Assembly: GCF_014851565.1 (NCBI RefSeq)
Contig: NZ_JACVAA010000002.1
Location: 736,236-800,235 of the forward strand
DNA from: Pseudomonas sp. PDM15
GTDB taxonomy: Bacteria > Pseudomonadota > Gammaproteobacteria > Pseudomonadales > Pseudomonadaceae
DNA length: 64,000 nucleotides
Direction: 5' to 3'
The translations under genes and the position numbers were made by a program. Below the pieces are notes generated by a model that worked only from the letters and a program-made list of their open reading frames with translations, was not told the origin of the DNA and did not search any database. Positions 40,587 through 50,243 of the stretch are shown one piece after another (position 1 is the stretch's first letter; each line of letters starts with the position of its first letter).

Positions 40587-41597
40587 GTGTTCGCCCTACG
40601 ACAGGGAGTGTTTAGCGATGCCCACCCGCAGCAGCCAGACAGGTTATTCATTCTTGCGATGAAAAACGCCAACTGGCAGCAGGATCTCCAGCAGATCAGC
40701 CAATTACGACTGTTCCAGAACGTCGCTGCCAGCAGCCTGAAACAGCTGCTGCAGGAATTTCGTGCTTGCGAATTGGAGGCCAGCGAGATCCTGCTGTCGC
40801 CGTTCAATCGCAATCAACATCTCTATTTGCTGCTTGAAGGTGAGCTGAAGGTCTACCTCGGCTCCCTCGACAACCAGGCCGTGAGCACCCTGACCCCGGG
40901 TGATTGTGCCGGCGAAATCAGCTTCATCGACAACGACTGCCCCTCCGCCTATGTGGTTGCCACCCAGCCGTCGCTGGTCCTGCGCCTGCACCGAGAGTCG
41001 CTGATCAAGCTGTTCGACCAGTCGCCGGAACTGATGCAGAACCTGCTGGAACTGCTCTGCGACCGGGTACGCAAGGGCAACCGGATCATTCTCGACAGCG
41101 AGCAGAACGCCAACGTCGACATCCTCACCGGCTGCTTCAACCGCCGCTGGCTGGAACACGTCTACGAGCGCGAAAGCACCCGCTGCGCCTTCAGCAACCA
41201 GCCGATGAGCATGCTCATGCTCGATGTCGACCACTTCAAGGCGTACAACGACCAGCATGGCCATCTGGCCGGCGACTACGCCCTGTGCCTGGTGGCGCAT
41301 ACCCTGCGCAACCAGCTGCGGCCGAAGGACAGCATGGTGCGTTATGGCGGCGAGGAGTTCGTCATTCTCCTGCCGGAACTGGACGCCAACGAGTCGCGCA
41401 CCATTGGCGAGCGCCTGCGCCAGAGCCTGGAGCAGATCAGCTCGTTCTATTCGCCGGTAGGCATCCTGCCTGGCGTCACGGTGTCCATCGGCATGGCCCA
41501 GATGCAGGACAAGGACGGCCTGGAAAGCCTGATCGCGCGGGCCGACGCGGCTCTGTACAAGGCCAAGCAGCAGGGCCGCAATCGCCTGTTCGGCTGA
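40587..41597 (+). CDS. Cyclic-nucleotide-binding domain plus GGDEF diguanylate cyclase
   Basis: The protein has an N-terminal cNMP-binding-like domain (L-L-L-E-G-E-L-K near 75, G-D-C-A-G-E-I-S-F near 108) joined to a GGDEF domain. The GGDEF part has D-V-D-H-F-K near 214 and the active signature G-G-E-E-F near 253, so it should make cyclic di-GMP. No membrane helix is present. The start is uncertain: GTG 40587 gives 336 residues with AAGG 10 nt upstream, while ATG 40659 gives 312 and lacks a good ribosome site. The ligand of the N-domain is unknown and may not be a nucleotide. Confidence 0.85.
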   Translation: MFALRQGVFSDAHPQQPDRLFILAMKNANWQQDLQQISQLRLFQNVAASSLKQLLQEFRACELEASEILLSPFNRNQHLYLLLEGELKVYLGSLDNQAVSTLTPGDCAGEISFIDNDCPSAYVVATQPSLVLRLHRESLIKLFDQSPELMQNLLELLCDRVRKGNRIILDSEQNANVDILTGCFNRRWLEHVYERESTRCAFSNQPMSMLMLDVDHFKAYNDQHGHLAGDYALCLVAHTLRNQLRPKDSMVRYGGEEFVILLPELDANESRTIGERLRQSLEQISSFYSPVGILPGVTVSIGMAQMQDKDGLESLIARADAALYKAKQQGRNRLFG

Positions 41598-41701
41598 GCA
41601 GGCTGCCTCGCCAAATCCCCCAGCGAAACCGCCAGCCCATCGCCACCCGCTGGCGCGTCTTGTTAGAGTCCGGCGCATAACAACAATGATCGGATGCTCC
41701 C

Positions 41702-42862
41702 ATGCGCAAGCTGCTGCTCGTCCTGCTGATCCTCGTGCCGGTTGGGGCGGGTATCTTCTTCACCATCCCTACCCTGCTCGACCGTCAGGCAAACAGCGTG
41801 GCCACGCCCGCGCCCTACCCCGCCAGCGACACCGCTGAAAAGCTGCACCAGACCCTGTTCGTCGCCGACCTGCACGACGACGCCCTGCTCTGGCAGCGCG
41901 ACCTGCTGGAGCGCCACGACTACGGCCATTCGGATCTGCCGCGCCTGCTCGAAGGCAGCGTCGGCCTGCAGGTGTTCTCCACCGTCACCAAGACCCCACG
42001 CGGCATCAACTACGAGAGCAACGGCGCCGACAGCGACAACATCACCCTGCTGGCCATGGCTCAGCGCTGGCCGCGGGAGACCTGGAGCAGCCTGCTGGCC
42101 CGCGCCCTGTACCAGGCCGACAAGCTGAAGCAGGCGGCAGCGGCCAGCGATGGCCGCCTGATTGTGGTGCACAACCGCAGCGAGTTGAATGCCTACCTGC
42201 AGGCCTGGCACCGCGACCCGCAGCGCCTGGCCACCGTGCTGGCCACCGAGGGCCTGCAGCCCATCGAGGGCAAACTGGAAAACCTCGACCGCCTGTACGA
42301 CGCCGGTTTCCGCATCGCCGGCTTGACCCACTTCTTCGACAACGAGGTGGGCGGCTCGGCCCACGGCCTGGAAAAGGGCGGCCTGACTCCGCTGGGCCGC
42401 CAGGTGATCGCCCGCCTGGAGGAGAAGCGCATGCTGATCGACCTGGCCCACGCCTCCAAATCGCTGATCGACGATGTGCTGGCCATAGCCACGCGCCCCG
42501 TGCTGGTGTCGCACACCGGCGTCGCCGGCACCTGCCCCGGCCCACGCAACCTCACCGATGACCACCTGCAACGCATCGCCGCCACCGGCGGGGTGATCGG
42601 CATCGGCTACTGGGACGCCGCCGTTTGCGAGACCTCGGTCGGCGCCATCGTTCGCGCTATCCGCTATGCCGCGGACAAGGTCGGCGTCGCTCATGTGGCC
42701 CTGGGGTCGGACTTCAACGGCACGGTGCACGCACCCTTCGACAGCACCGGCCTGGCGCAGATCACCGAGGGCCTGCAGCGCGCCGGCTTCAGCGACGCCG
42801 ATATCGCCGCGATCATGGGCAGCAATGTGCGCGACCTGCTCCTGGCCAACCTGCCCAATTGA
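41702..42862 (+). CDS. M19 membrane dipeptidase
   Basis: This is a 386-residue zinc dipeptidase of the renal-dipeptidase family with an N-terminal signal or anchor helix (residues 4-22), so probably periplasmic. Metal ligands are visible as D-L-H-D-D near 56-60, the bridging Glu in A-T-E-G-L near 181, L-A-H-A-S near 251 and S-H-T-G near 271. G-S-D-F-N-G near 338 gives the last Asp. It hydrolyses dipeptides, possibly including D-residues. A hairpin terminator follows. Confidence 0.92.
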   Translation: MRKLLLVLLILVPVGAGIFFTIPTLLDRQANSVATPAPYPASDTAEKLHQTLFVADLHDDALLWQRDLLERHDYGHSDLPRLLEGSVGLQVFSTVTKTPRGINYESNGADSDNITLLAMAQRWPRETWSSLLARALYQADKLKQAAAASDGRLIVVHNRSELNAYLQAWHRDPQRLATVLATEGLQPIEGKLENLDRLYDAGFRIAGLTHFFDNEVGGSAHGLEKGGLTPLGRQVIARLEEKRMLIDLAHASKSLIDDVLAIATRPVLVSHTGVAGTCPGPRNLTDDHLQRIAATGGVIGIGYWDAAVCETSVGAIVRAIRYAADKVGVAHVALGSDFNGTVHAPFDSTGLAQITEGLQRAGFSDADIAAIMGSNVRDLLLANLPN

Positions 42863-42871
42863 CCGGCCGCT

Positions 42872-42909
42872 GCCCGCGCAGCATTTCGCCGCGCGGGCTT
42901 CTTGCTTTA
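42872..42909 (+). terminator. Terminator after the M19 dipeptidase
   Basis: GCCCGCGC pairs with GCGCGGGC around an 11-nt loop, and a T-rich tract follows. Confidence 0.7.
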
Positions 42910-42949
42910 CACTGGCGGCCGTTCATTCCTTGACCAATACGAGACGGCC

Positions 42950-44374
42950 GTGCTCAAAGCACTCAAGAAAATTTTCAGCAAGGGCGAAGCCGAACAGCCC
43001 GCCAGCGTCACTCCCGCCAGCACTCCCAGCGCCCCCGCCAAACCGAGCGCCCCGCGCAATATGCAAGCAAAGGCGGATGCCGAATCCAACGCGCCGCGCG
43101 AGGCCAAGAAGCCACGCGCCGACAAGCCGCGCCGCGAGCGCCCGGCCAAACCGGTGGACACCTGGAAGCTGGAAGACTTCGTGGTCGAACCGCAGGAAGG
43201 CAAGACCCGCTTCCATGATTTCCGCCTGGCGCCAGAGCTGATGCACGCCATCCACGACCTTGGCTTCCCCTATTGCACGCCGATCCAGGCCCAGGTCCTC
43301 GGCCACACCCTGAAGGGCAAAGACGCCATCGGCCGCGCCCAGACCGGTACCGGCAAGACCGCCGCCTTCCTCATCTCCACCATCACCCAGCTGCTGCAGA
43401 CCCAGGCGCCGAAAGAGCGCTACATGGGCGAGCCGCGCGCGTTGATCATCGCGCCGACCCGTGAGCTGGTGGTGCAGATCGCCAAGGACGCCGAGGCACT
43501 GACCAAGTACACCGGCCTCAACGTCATGCAGTTCGTCGGCGGCATGGACTTCGACAAGCAGCTCAAGCAGCTCGAGTCGCGCTACTGCGACATTCTGGTC
43601 GCCACTCCCGGCCGCCTGCTGGACTTCAACCAGCGCGGCGAAGTGCACCTCGACATGGTCGAGGTGATGGTGCTGGACGAAGCCGACCGCATGCTCGACA
43701 TGGGCTTCATCCCGCAAGTCCGCCAGATCATCCGCCAGACCCCGATGAAGGGCGATCGCCAGACCCTGCTGTTCTCCGCCACCTTTACCGAGGACGTAAT
43801 GAACCTGGCCCGGCAGTGGACGGTGAACCCGGCCATTGTCGAGATCGAGCCGGAGAACGTCGCCAGCGATACCGTCGAACAGCACGTCTACGCCGTGTCC
43901 AGCAAGGACAAGTACAAGCTGCTGTACAACCTGGTGACGCAGAACGACTGGCAGCGGGTGATGGTGTTCGCCAACCGCCGCGACGAGGTGCGCCGCATCG
44001 AGGAGAAGCTGATCCGTGACGGCGTCAGCGCCGCGCAGATGTCCGGCGACGTGCCGCAGCACAAGCGGATCAAGACCCTGGAAGGCTTCCGCGAAGGCAA
44101 GATCCGCGTGATGGTCGCCACCGACGTGGCCGGCCGCGGCATCCACGTCGACGGCATCAGCCACGTGATCAACTTCACCCTGCCGGAAGTGCCGGACGAC
44201 TACGTGCACCGCATCGGTCGTACCGGCCGCGCCGGCGCCAGCGGCACCTCGATCAGCTTCGCCGGCGAGGACGACGCCTTCGCCCTGCCGCCGATCGAAG
44301 AGCTGCTGGGCCGCAAGATCAATTGCGAGATGCCGCCGGAAGAGCTGCTCAAGCCGGTACCGCGCAAGCACTGA
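42950..44374 (+). CDS. rhlB: DEAD-box ATP-dependent RNA helicase RhlB
   Basis: RhlB unwinds structured RNA and feeds it to the degradosome. The 474-residue protein starts at GTG 42950 (V-L-K-A-L-K-K-I-F) and has a basic, Ala/Pro/Lys-rich unstructured N-terminus to about residue 70. The DEAD-box core follows: Q motif T-P-I-Q-A-Q near 108, G-T-G-K-T near 133, D-E-A-D near 239, S-A-T near 273 and H-R-I-G-R-T-G-R near 420. The N-terminal extension is typical of Pseudomonas RhlB. A terminator follows. Another degradosome-type DEAD helicase is a less likely reading. Confidence 0.9.
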   Translation: MLKALKKIFSKGEAEQPASVTPASTPSAPAKPSAPRNMQAKADAESNAPREAKKPRADKPRRERPAKPVDTWKLEDFVVEPQEGKTRFHDFRLAPELMHAIHDLGFPYCTPIQAQVLGHTLKGKDAIGRAQTGTGKTAAFLISTITQLLQTQAPKERYMGEPRALIIAPTRELVVQIAKDAEALTKYTGLNVMQFVGGMDFDKQLKQLESRYCDILVATPGRLLDFNQRGEVHLDMVEVMVLDEADRMLDMGFIPQVRQIIRQTPMKGDRQTLLFSATFTEDVMNLARQWTVNPAIVEIEPENVASDTVEQHVYAVSSKDKYKLLYNLVTQNDWQRVMVFANRRDEVRRIEEKLIRDGVSAAQMSGDVPQHKRIKTLEGFREGKIRVMVATDVAGRGIHVDGISHVINFTLPEVPDDYVHRIGRTGRAGASGTSISFAGEDDAFALPPIEELLGRKINCEMPPEELLKPVPRKH

Positions 44375-44385
44375 TTGGCTGCCAC

Positions 44386-44417
44386 AAAAAAAGCCCGCTC
44401 GACGCGGGCTTTTTTAT
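44386..44417 (+). terminator. Terminator after rhlB
   Basis: AAGCCCGC and GCGGGCTT pair around TCGAC, with a long A-run before and T-run after, so it may also serve the convergent RHH gene. Confidence 0.88.
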
Positions 44418-44426
44418 GGGCGCTCA

Positions 44427-44729
44427 CTAACGCGACTGCACCAGACTGAGCACCTCGGCACTCTGCTGCGGGCGCTGCGCCAGGAAGCGGGTGCAGCTGA
44501 CGCGCAGGAACGAGGCGAAGTTGACCACCTCGCCCCGATAGTCCATGACCTCCTCGTACAGCTTGGTGATCAACTGATTGGTGGTCATGCCATCGACTTC
44601 GGCGATCTCGCGCAGGATGTCCCAGAACTGGTTCTCCAGGCGCAGGGTGGTGACTACCCCACGGATGCGCAGGGAGCGCGAGCGCGACTCATAGAGGATG
44701 GGGTCTGCCTTCACATAGAGTTCGCACAT
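44427..44729 (-). CDS. Ribbon-helix-helix domain protein
   Basis: This 100-residue protein of the RHH_4 type opens M-C-E-L-Y-V-K-A-D-P. It contains the DNA-binding-like strand R-G-V-V-T-T-L-R-L-E-N and the helices around L-R-E-I-A-E and T-T-N-Q-L-I-T-K-L. A strong purine-rich ribosome site precedes ATG 44729. It lies 17 bp downstream of the DJ-1 gene, so they are probably co-transcribed. DNA binding is inferred from the fold; targets are unknown. Confidence 0.85.
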   Translation of the reverse strand: MCELYVKADPILYESRSRSLRIRGVVTTLRLENQFWDILREIAEVDGMTTNQLITKLYEEVMDYRGEVVNFASFLRVSCTRFLAQRPQQSAEVLSLVQSR

Positions 44730-44746
44730 CGCACTCTCCTCCTCTC

Positions 44747-45313
44747 TCAGCCCAGTACTTTCAGGAACGCCGCCAGCCAGGCCGGATGCGCCGGCCAAGC
44801 GGGAGCTGTGACCAGGTTGCCGTCGACGTGCACACCATCCATCGGCACCTCCACGTACTCGCCACCGGCCAGGCGCACTTCCGGCGCGCAGGCCGGGTAG
44901 GCGCTGCAGCCACGACCCTTGAGCACGTCGGCAGCGGCCAGCAGCTGGGCGCCGTGGCACACGGCGGCAATCGGCTTGGCGGCCTTGGCGAAGGCCTGCA
45001 CCAGGGCGATCACCTCGGCGTTCAGGCGCAGGTATTCGGGGGCACGACCGCCGGGAATCAGCAGGCCGTCATAGGCGCTCTCGGAGACCTTAGCGAAGTC
45101 GAAGTTGAGGGCGAAGTTATGCCCCGGCTTCTCGCTGTAGGTCTGGTCGCCCTCGAAGTCGTGGATCGCGGTACGCACGGTCTGCCCGGCGCTCTTGCCG
45201 GGACATACCGCATGCACGGTATGGCCGACCATCTGCAGGGCCTGAAACGGCACCATGGTCTCGTAGTCTTCGACGTAGTCGCCGACCAGCATCAGGATCT
45301 TCTTCGCCGCCAT
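44747..45313 (-). CDS. DJ-1/PfpI-family protein
   Basis: This 188-residue DJ-1/PfpI-like protein has the nucleophile elbow A-A-V-C-H-G-A-Q near residues 116-123 (Cys-His) and the G-D-Y-V-E-D-Y-E segment near 11-18. Family members act as glyoxalase III-like, chaperone or deglycase proteins against carbonyl stress; the precise role is not predictable. It precedes the RHH gene in a likely two-gene unit. Confidence 0.87.
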   Translation of the reverse strand: MAAKKILMLVGDYVEDYETMVPFQALQMVGHTVHAVCPGKSAGQTVRTAIHDFEGDQTYSEKPGHNFALNFDFAKVSESAYDGLLIPGGRAPEYLRLNAEVIALVQAFAKAAKPIAAVCHGAQLLAAADVLKGRGCSAYPACAPEVRLAGGEYVEVPMDGVHVDGNLVTAPAWPAHPAWLAAFLKVLG

Positions 45314-45409
45314 GGCAGTTACCTCCTCTAGGTGAATGTGGCGCCAGTCTGCGCCGCCTCGCCCACTTCAGGGTAACAGCTGGCTACTACAGGGCCATGC
45401 CCGCCCATG

Positions 45410-45437
45410 AAAAAGCCCCGCACTGGGCGGGGCTCTT
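45410..45437 (-). terminator. Terminator after thrC
   Basis: AGCCCCGC/GCGGGGCT is followed by a T-run on the minus strand. Stem and loop closely match the uraA-ppk2 terminator. Confidence 0.85.
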
Positions 45438-45452
45438 CATTGCAGCAATGCC

Positions 45453-46862
45453 TTACAGCGGCTTGCCGCGATTGCCGTGGGCAGCGACGAACTGCTGCAC
45501 GGTCTGCAGGTCGTTGGCCAGCACGGTGCAACGCTCGTCGCGCTGGAACAGGTCGGCCAGGTGCGGCGGCAGGGCCGGCACCGCGTCGATCCCAGCCTTC
45601 TCCACCGCTTCCGGGAACTTGACCGGGTGCGCGGTACCCAGGGTGACCATCGGCACCGCCAGGCTGCGGCGGCACTCGCGCGCGGCACGCACGCCGATGG
45701 CGGTGTGCGGGTCGAGCAGCTCGCCGCACTCCTGGTACACCTCGGCGATGGTCTCGCAGGTCTGCTCGTCGTTGACGGCCAGGGAGTCGAACAGCTTGCG
45801 CGCCTCGGTCCAGCGGTCTTCCTCGACGCTGAAGCCGCCGCCCTGCTTGAAGGTGTCCATCAGGCCGGCGATGGCGGCGCCGTTGCGACCGTGCAGGTCG
45901 AACAGCAGGCGCTCGAAGTTGGACGAGACCATGATGTCCATCGACGGCGACAGGGTCGGGTGCAGAGTGTCCTTGACGTACTGATTGCCGCTCATGAAGC
46001 GGTGCAGGATGTCGTTGCGGTTGGTGGCGACGATCAGTTGGCTGATCGGCAGGCCCATGTTGCGCGCCAGGTAGCCGGCGAAGATGTCACCGAAGTTGCC
46101 GGTCGGTACCGAGAACGCGATGGAGCGCGCCGGACCACCCAGCTGCAGGGCTGCGTGGAAGTAGTAGACGATCTGGGCCATGATCCGCGCCCAGTTGATC
46201 GAGTTGACCGCTACCAGGCGGGTGCCCTTGAGGAAGCCCTGGTCGGCGAAGCTGGCCTTGACCATCTCCTGGCAGTCGTCGAAGTTGCCTTCGATGGCGA
46301 TGTTGTGAATGTTCTCGCCGAGGATGGTGGTCATCTGCCGGCGCTGCACCTCGGACACGCGGTTGTGCGGGTGCATGATGAAGATGTCGACGTGCTCGCA
46401 GGCCTTGCAGCCTTCGATAGCGGCCGAACCGGTATCACCGGAGGTGGCGCCCATGATCACCACGCGCTCGCCGCGCTTGCTCAGCACGTGGTCGAGCAGG
46501 CGACCGAGCAGCTGCAGGGCGAAGTCCTTGAAGGCCAGGGTCGGGCCGTGGAACAGCTCCAGCACCCACTCGTTGCCGTTGAGCTGGCGCAGCGGCGCCA
46601 CGGCGTTGTGGGCGAACACGCCGTAAGTCTCTTCAAGGATCTTCTTGAAATCGGCGTCGGCGATGCTGCCGGTAACGAACGGGCGCATCACACGGAAGGC
46701 CAGCTCGTGGTACGGCAGGCCGGCCCAGGAAGCGATCTCCTCCTGGGTGAAGCGCGGCAGGTTTTCCGGCACGTAGAGGCCACCGTCGCTGGCCAGACCG
46801 GCGAGCAGGACGTCTTCGAAGTTGAGAGCCGGGGCCTGGCCGCGGGTGCTGATATAACGCAT
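45453..46862 (-). CDS. thrC: Threonine synthase
   Basis: ThrC converts O-phosphohomoserine to L-threonine with pyridoxal phosphate. The 469-residue protein opens M-R-Y-I-S-T-R-G-Q-A and carries the PLP Lys in L-A-F-K-D-F-A near 113 and the phosphate loop region G-A-T-S-G-D-T-G-S near 140. Length fits the long Pseudomonas type. It follows hom by 11 bp and forms the hom-thrC operon of the threonine branch. Confidence 0.96.
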   Translation of the reverse strand: MRYISTRGQAPALNFEDVLLAGLASDGGLYVPENLPRFTQEEIASWAGLPYHELAFRVMRPFVTGSIADADFKKILEETYGVFAHNAVAPLRQLNGNEWVLELFHGPTLAFKDFALQLLGRLLDHVLSKRGERVVIMGATSGDTGSAAIEGCKACEHVDIFIMHPHNRVSEVQRRQMTTILGENIHNIAIEGNFDDCQEMVKASFADQGFLKGTRLVAVNSINWARIMAQIVYYFHAALQLGGPARSIAFSVPTGNFGDIFAGYLARNMGLPISQLIVATNRNDILHRFMSGNQYVKDTLHPTLSPSMDIMVSSNFERLLFDLHGRNGAAIAGLMDTFKQGGGFSVEEDRWTEARKLFDSLAVNDEQTCETIAEVYQECGELLDPHTAIGVRAARECRRSLAVPMVTLGTAHPVKFPEAVEKAGIDAVPALPPHLADLFQRDERCTVLANDLQTVQQFVAAHGNRGKPL

Positions 46863-46873
46863 GACTTTCTACC

Positions 46874-48178
46874 TCAGACCAGTTGCTCGACGCGGATACG
46901 CACGACTTTGCCGACCACATCAGCCAGCCCCTCGAGGGCGGCGATGGCGTCGTCGATACGCGATTCGACGACCCGGTGGGTGACCAGGATCATCGGCACC
47001 AGACCGTCGTGCTCTTCGGCCTCTTTCTGCATGATCGATTCGATGTTGATGCCGCGCTCGGAGAGGATGCTCGCCACCTGGGCCAGCACGCCCGGATGGT
47101 CCTTGGCCTGGATACGCAGGTAGTAGGCGCTCTCGCACTCGGCGATCGGCAGGATCGGGTGGTCGGACAGCGAATCCGGCTGGAAGGCCAGGTGCGGCAC
47201 GCGATTGGTCGGATCGCTGGTCATGGCGCGAACCACGTCGACCAGATCGGCGACCACGGACGAGGCGGTCGGTTCCATGCCGGCGCCGGCACCATAGAAC
47301 AGGGTGCTGCCGGCAGCGTCGCCGTTGACCATCACCGCGTTCATCACGCCGTTGACGTTGGCGATCAGGCGGTCCGCCGGAATCAGGGTCGGGTGTACGC
47401 GCAGCTCGATGCCGGCCTCGGTGCGACGGGCCACGCCGAGGTGCTTGATGCGATAGCCCAGGGCCTCGGCGTAGTTCACGTCGGCGCTGGTCAGCTTGCT
47501 GATGCCCTCGGTGTAGGCTTTGTCGAACTGCAGCGGGATGCCGAAGGCGATGGACGCCAGGATGGTCAGCTTATGAGCAGCATCGATGCCTTCCACGTCG
47601 AAGGTCGGATCGGCTTCGGCGTAGCCGAGGACCTGGGCTTCCTTGAGCACGTCGGCGAAGGCACGGCCTTTCTCGCGCATCTCGGTGAGGATGAAGTTGC
47701 CGGTGCCGTTGATGATACCGGCCAGCCAGTTGATGCGGTTGGCGGCCAGGCCCTCGCGGATCGCCTTGATCACCGGGATGCCGCCGGCCACGGCGGCTTC
47801 GAAGGCGACGATGACGCCCTTCTCGCGCGCTTTGGCGAAGATCTCGTTGCCGTGCACGGCGATCAGCGCCTTGTTGGCGGTGACCACGTGCTTGCCGTTC
47901 TCGATGGCCTTGAGCACCAGCTCGTGGGCCAGGGTATAGCCACCGATCAGCTCGATGACCACGTCGATTTCCGGGTTGTTGGCCACGTCGAAGATGTCGG
48001 CGGTGATGGGGGTGGCACCGGTTTCACACTTCGGGTTGGGGCGACGAGCGGCAATCTGCGCGACTTCGATTCCACGCCCGGCACGGCGGGCAATCTCCTC
48101 GGCGTTGCGTTTGAGTACATTGAAGGTACCGCCACCGACGGTACCCAACCCACAGATGCCCACTTTCACCGGTTTCAC
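46874..48178 (-). CDS. hom: Homoserine dehydrogenase
   Basis: Hom reduces aspartate semialdehyde to homoserine, at the branch to threonine and methionine. The 434-residue protein has the NAD(P) loop G-L-G-T-V-G-G-G near 10-17 and the catalytic Lys region with N-K-A-L-I-A near 103. A C-terminal ACT domain from about 350 (D-H-P-G-V-L-A-Q-V near 357) gives threonine feedback control. It lies upstream of thrC and downstream of dsbC. Confidence 0.96.
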   Translation of the reverse strand: MKPVKVGICGLGTVGGGTFNVLKRNAEEIARRAGRGIEVAQIAARRPNPKCETGATPITADIFDVANNPEIDVVIELIGGYTLAHELVLKAIENGKHVVTANKALIAVHGNEIFAKAREKGVIVAFEAAVAGGIPVIKAIREGLAANRINWLAGIINGTGNFILTEMREKGRAFADVLKEAQVLGYAEADPTFDVEGIDAAHKLTILASIAFGIPLQFDKAYTEGISKLTSADVNYAEALGYRIKHLGVARRTEAGIELRVHPTLIPADRLIANVNGVMNAVMVNGDAAGSTLFYGAGAGMEPTASSVVADLVDVVRAMTSDPTNRVPHLAFQPDSLSDHPILPIAECESAYYLRIQAKDHPGVLAQVASILSERGINIESIMQKEAEEHDGLVPMILVTHRVVESRIDDAIAALEGLADVVGKVVRIRVEQLV

Positions 48179-48206
48179 GTTGTTTTCCCCATCTGCCTAC
48201 ACGAAA

Positions 48207-48228
48207 CGGCCGGGGCGAGCCCCGGCCG
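48207..48228 (-). terminator. GC-rich hairpin between dsbC and hom
   Basis: CGGCCGGGGC pairs perfectly with GCCCCGGCCG across a 2-nt centre. Only a short TTTCG tail follows on the minus strand, so it is a weak terminator or an attenuator before hom. Confidence 0.5.
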
Positions 48229-48288
48229 CACAAAAGAGCCGCACTTTACGAAGCGCCAGACCCCAGGTCAATCGGGCCGAGGGCCCGA

Positions 48289-49017
48289 TTACTTGGCCTC
48301 CAGGGCAGCTTTCGCCAGTTCTGGAGCCGGCTGGTAGCCCGGAATCAGCTCGCCGTTGCCCATGACGATGGCCGGAGTGCCATTGACGCCGATCATCTGA
48401 CCCAACTCGTACTGCTTGGCCACCGGGTTGTCACAGGTAGCCGCCGGCAGCTCCTGGCGGGATTTGGCCTGGTTCATAGCGGCCTGGCGGTCCTTGGCGC
48501 ACCAGACGCTGACCAGCGTGTTGTAGCCGTGGCTCTCGAGACCCTGGCGCGGGAAGGCCACGTAGCGCACCTCGATGCCACGGCGATTGAGCTCCGGTAC
48601 TTCGCTGTGCAGCTTCTGGCAGTAGCCGCAGTCGGTATCGGTGAACACGGTGATATGCGCCTTGGCTGGCTCCTTGGGCGAGAACACCACCATCTCGCTA
48701 GTGGGGATGCTGTTGATTTCCTTGGCCACGCCCTTGCTCTCGGCCTGGCGGGTCAGGTTGACGGCATCGTTGCCCTTGAACTGATAGAGATTGCCCTGCA
48801 TCAGGAACTGACCGTCGGCACTGGCGTAGAGCAGGCGACCGCCTTTCAGATGGACCTGATACAGACCGGTCATCGGGCTCTCGGCGATGGCCTCGATGGG
48901 CATATTGGGTTGCAGCTTGGTCAGGGTGGCACGAATCGCCTGGTCAGGATCATCGGCGAAGGCGATAGAAGCGGCGAGACCCAGAACGGCACCGCCCAGA
49001 ACACGAATAACAGACAT
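48289..49017 (-). CDS. dsbC: Thiol:disulfide interchange protein DsbC
   Basis: DsbC is the periplasmic disulfide isomerase that reshuffles wrong disulfide bonds. The 242-residue protein has a signal peptide (cleavage near S-I-A-F-A-D), an N-terminal dimerisation domain, and a thioredoxin-like domain with C-G-Y-C at about 120-123 and a cis-Pro region near 214. It lies between xerD and hom, as in other pseudomonads. Confidence 0.95.
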   Translation of the reverse strand: MSVIRVLGGAVLGLAASIAFADDPDQAIRATLTKLQPNMPIEAIAESPMTGLYQVHLKGGRLLYASADGQFLMQGNLYQFKGNDAVNLTRQAESKGVAKEINSIPTSEMVVFSPKEPAKAHITVFTDTDCGYCQKLHSEVPELNRRGIEVRYVAFPRQGLESHGYNTLVSVWCAKDRQAAMNQAKSRQELPAATCDNPVAKQYELGQMIGVNGTPAIVMGNGELIPGYQPAPELAKAALEAK

Positions 49018-49242
49018 GGAACACTCCTATGACAGTGCTCCCAGCCTACCACAGCACATCTGCGCAGCCGACCGCAGACGCTGGGCGGACATCCCAGGCG
49101 GATGGGCGCGTAGAAACTCGCACTACGCAGTATTCAGCAACCGTGATGACATCCCTGTCGAGATACCGAGACACCGCCAATCCCCGGCCCGGCCATCCAT
49201 GGGCAGTCGTTCGTCTTTGCGACGCAGCGCGTCGCAAGAGGC

Positions 49243-50139
49243 TCACCCCCTGGGGTGATGCTGGGCATGCAGCTCCTGCAACCGCGCACGAGCGATATGG
49301 GTGTAGATCTGCGTGGTCGACAGATCGCTATGCCCCAACAGCATCTGCACCACCCGCAGGTCGGCGCCGTGATTGAGCAGATGGGTGGCGAAGGCATGGC
49401 GCAGGGTATGCGGCGACAACGGCTTGAGAATGCCGGCGACCTTGGCCTGATGCTTGATGCGATACCAGAAGGTCTGGCGAGTCATCTGCTCGCCACGCAG
49501 GCTGGGAAACAGCACGTCGCTGGGCCGGCCATCCAGCAGCAACGGTCGCGCCTCACGCACATAGCGCTCGATCCAGACAATCGCTTCCTCGCCCAGAGGT
49601 ACCAGGCGCTCCTTGCTGCCCTTGCCGAATACGCGCAGCACGCCCTGGCGCAGGTTGACCTGCTCCAGGGTCAGCGACACCAGTTCGGTGACCCGCAAGC
49701 CACAGGCATACAGCACCTCGAGCATGGCGCGGTCGCGCAAGCCGATCGGATCCTCCAGCTCCGGCGCCGCCAACAATGCCTCCACATCGGCCTCGGACAG
49801 CGACTTGGGCAACGGCCGGCCGAGTTGAGGCAGATCCACCTGCAGCGTCGGGTCTTCGCCGATCAGGCCGTCGCGCAGCAGGTAGCGGTAGAAACCGCGC
49901 AGGCCGGAGAGCAGACGCGCCGTCGAGCGGGCCTTGTAGCCCTGCTCCAGGCGCCAGGCCAGGTGATCGAGAATGACCTCGCGTACGGCGCTTTCCAGCG
50001 CCAGCCCACGCTCCTGCAGCCAGGCATGGTAATGACCGAGATCGCTGCGATAGGCGGAGCGGGTATGCGGCGACAGGCCCTTCTCCAGCCACAGGGCGTC
50101 GAGGAAACGGTCGATCAGGTGATGATCCAGAACGGGCAT
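49243..50139 (-). CDS. xerD: Site-specific tyrosine recombinase XerD
   Basis: With XerC, XerD resolves chromosome dimers at dif. The 298-residue protein begins M-P-V-L-D-H and has the catalytic Arg in G-L-R-V-T-E-L near 148, Lys in G-K-G-S-K-E-R near 173, H-x-x-R in H-T-L-R-H near 244, His in G-H-S-D near 270 and Tyr in Y-T-H-I near 279. It matches P. aeruginosa XerD from start to end, supporting the ATG at 50139 over the longer open frame. This is the core-genome recombinase, not a phage integrase. Confidence 0.95.
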   Translation of the reverse strand: MPVLDHHLIDRFLDALWLEKGLSPHTRSAYRSDLGHYHAWLQERGLALESAVREVILDHLAWRLEQGYKARSTARLLSGLRGFYRYLLRDGLIGEDPTLQVDLPQLGRPLPKSLSEADVEALLAAPELEDPIGLRDRAMLEVLYACGLRVTELVSLTLEQVNLRQGVLRVFGKGSKERLVPLGEEAIVWIERYVREARPLLLDGRPSDVLFPSLRGEQMTRQTFWYRIKHQAKVAGILKPLSPHTLRHAFATHLLNHGADLRVVQMLLGHSDLSTTQIYTHIARARLQELHAQHHPRG

Positions 50140-50212
50140 GGTACGGCAGAAGGTCTCGAAGACAGGACCAGGGCAGTCTTCCATATCCATCAACGTGGCG
50201 ACCAGTCGGCCC

Positions 50213-50243
50213 GAAAAGAAAAAGGCGCCCGTAGGCGCCTTTC
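50213..50243 (-). terminator. Terminator after the YciA-like thioesterase
   Basis: AAAGGCGCC and GGGCGCC form a stem, and a long T-rich run follows on the minus strand, before xerD. Confidence 0.8.

Noticed and set aside
49243..50139. Tyrosine recombinase as a sign of a genomic island or prophage
   Set aside because: It matches XerD throughout and sits in the conserved dsbC-rplS context; no att repeats or phage genes are near.
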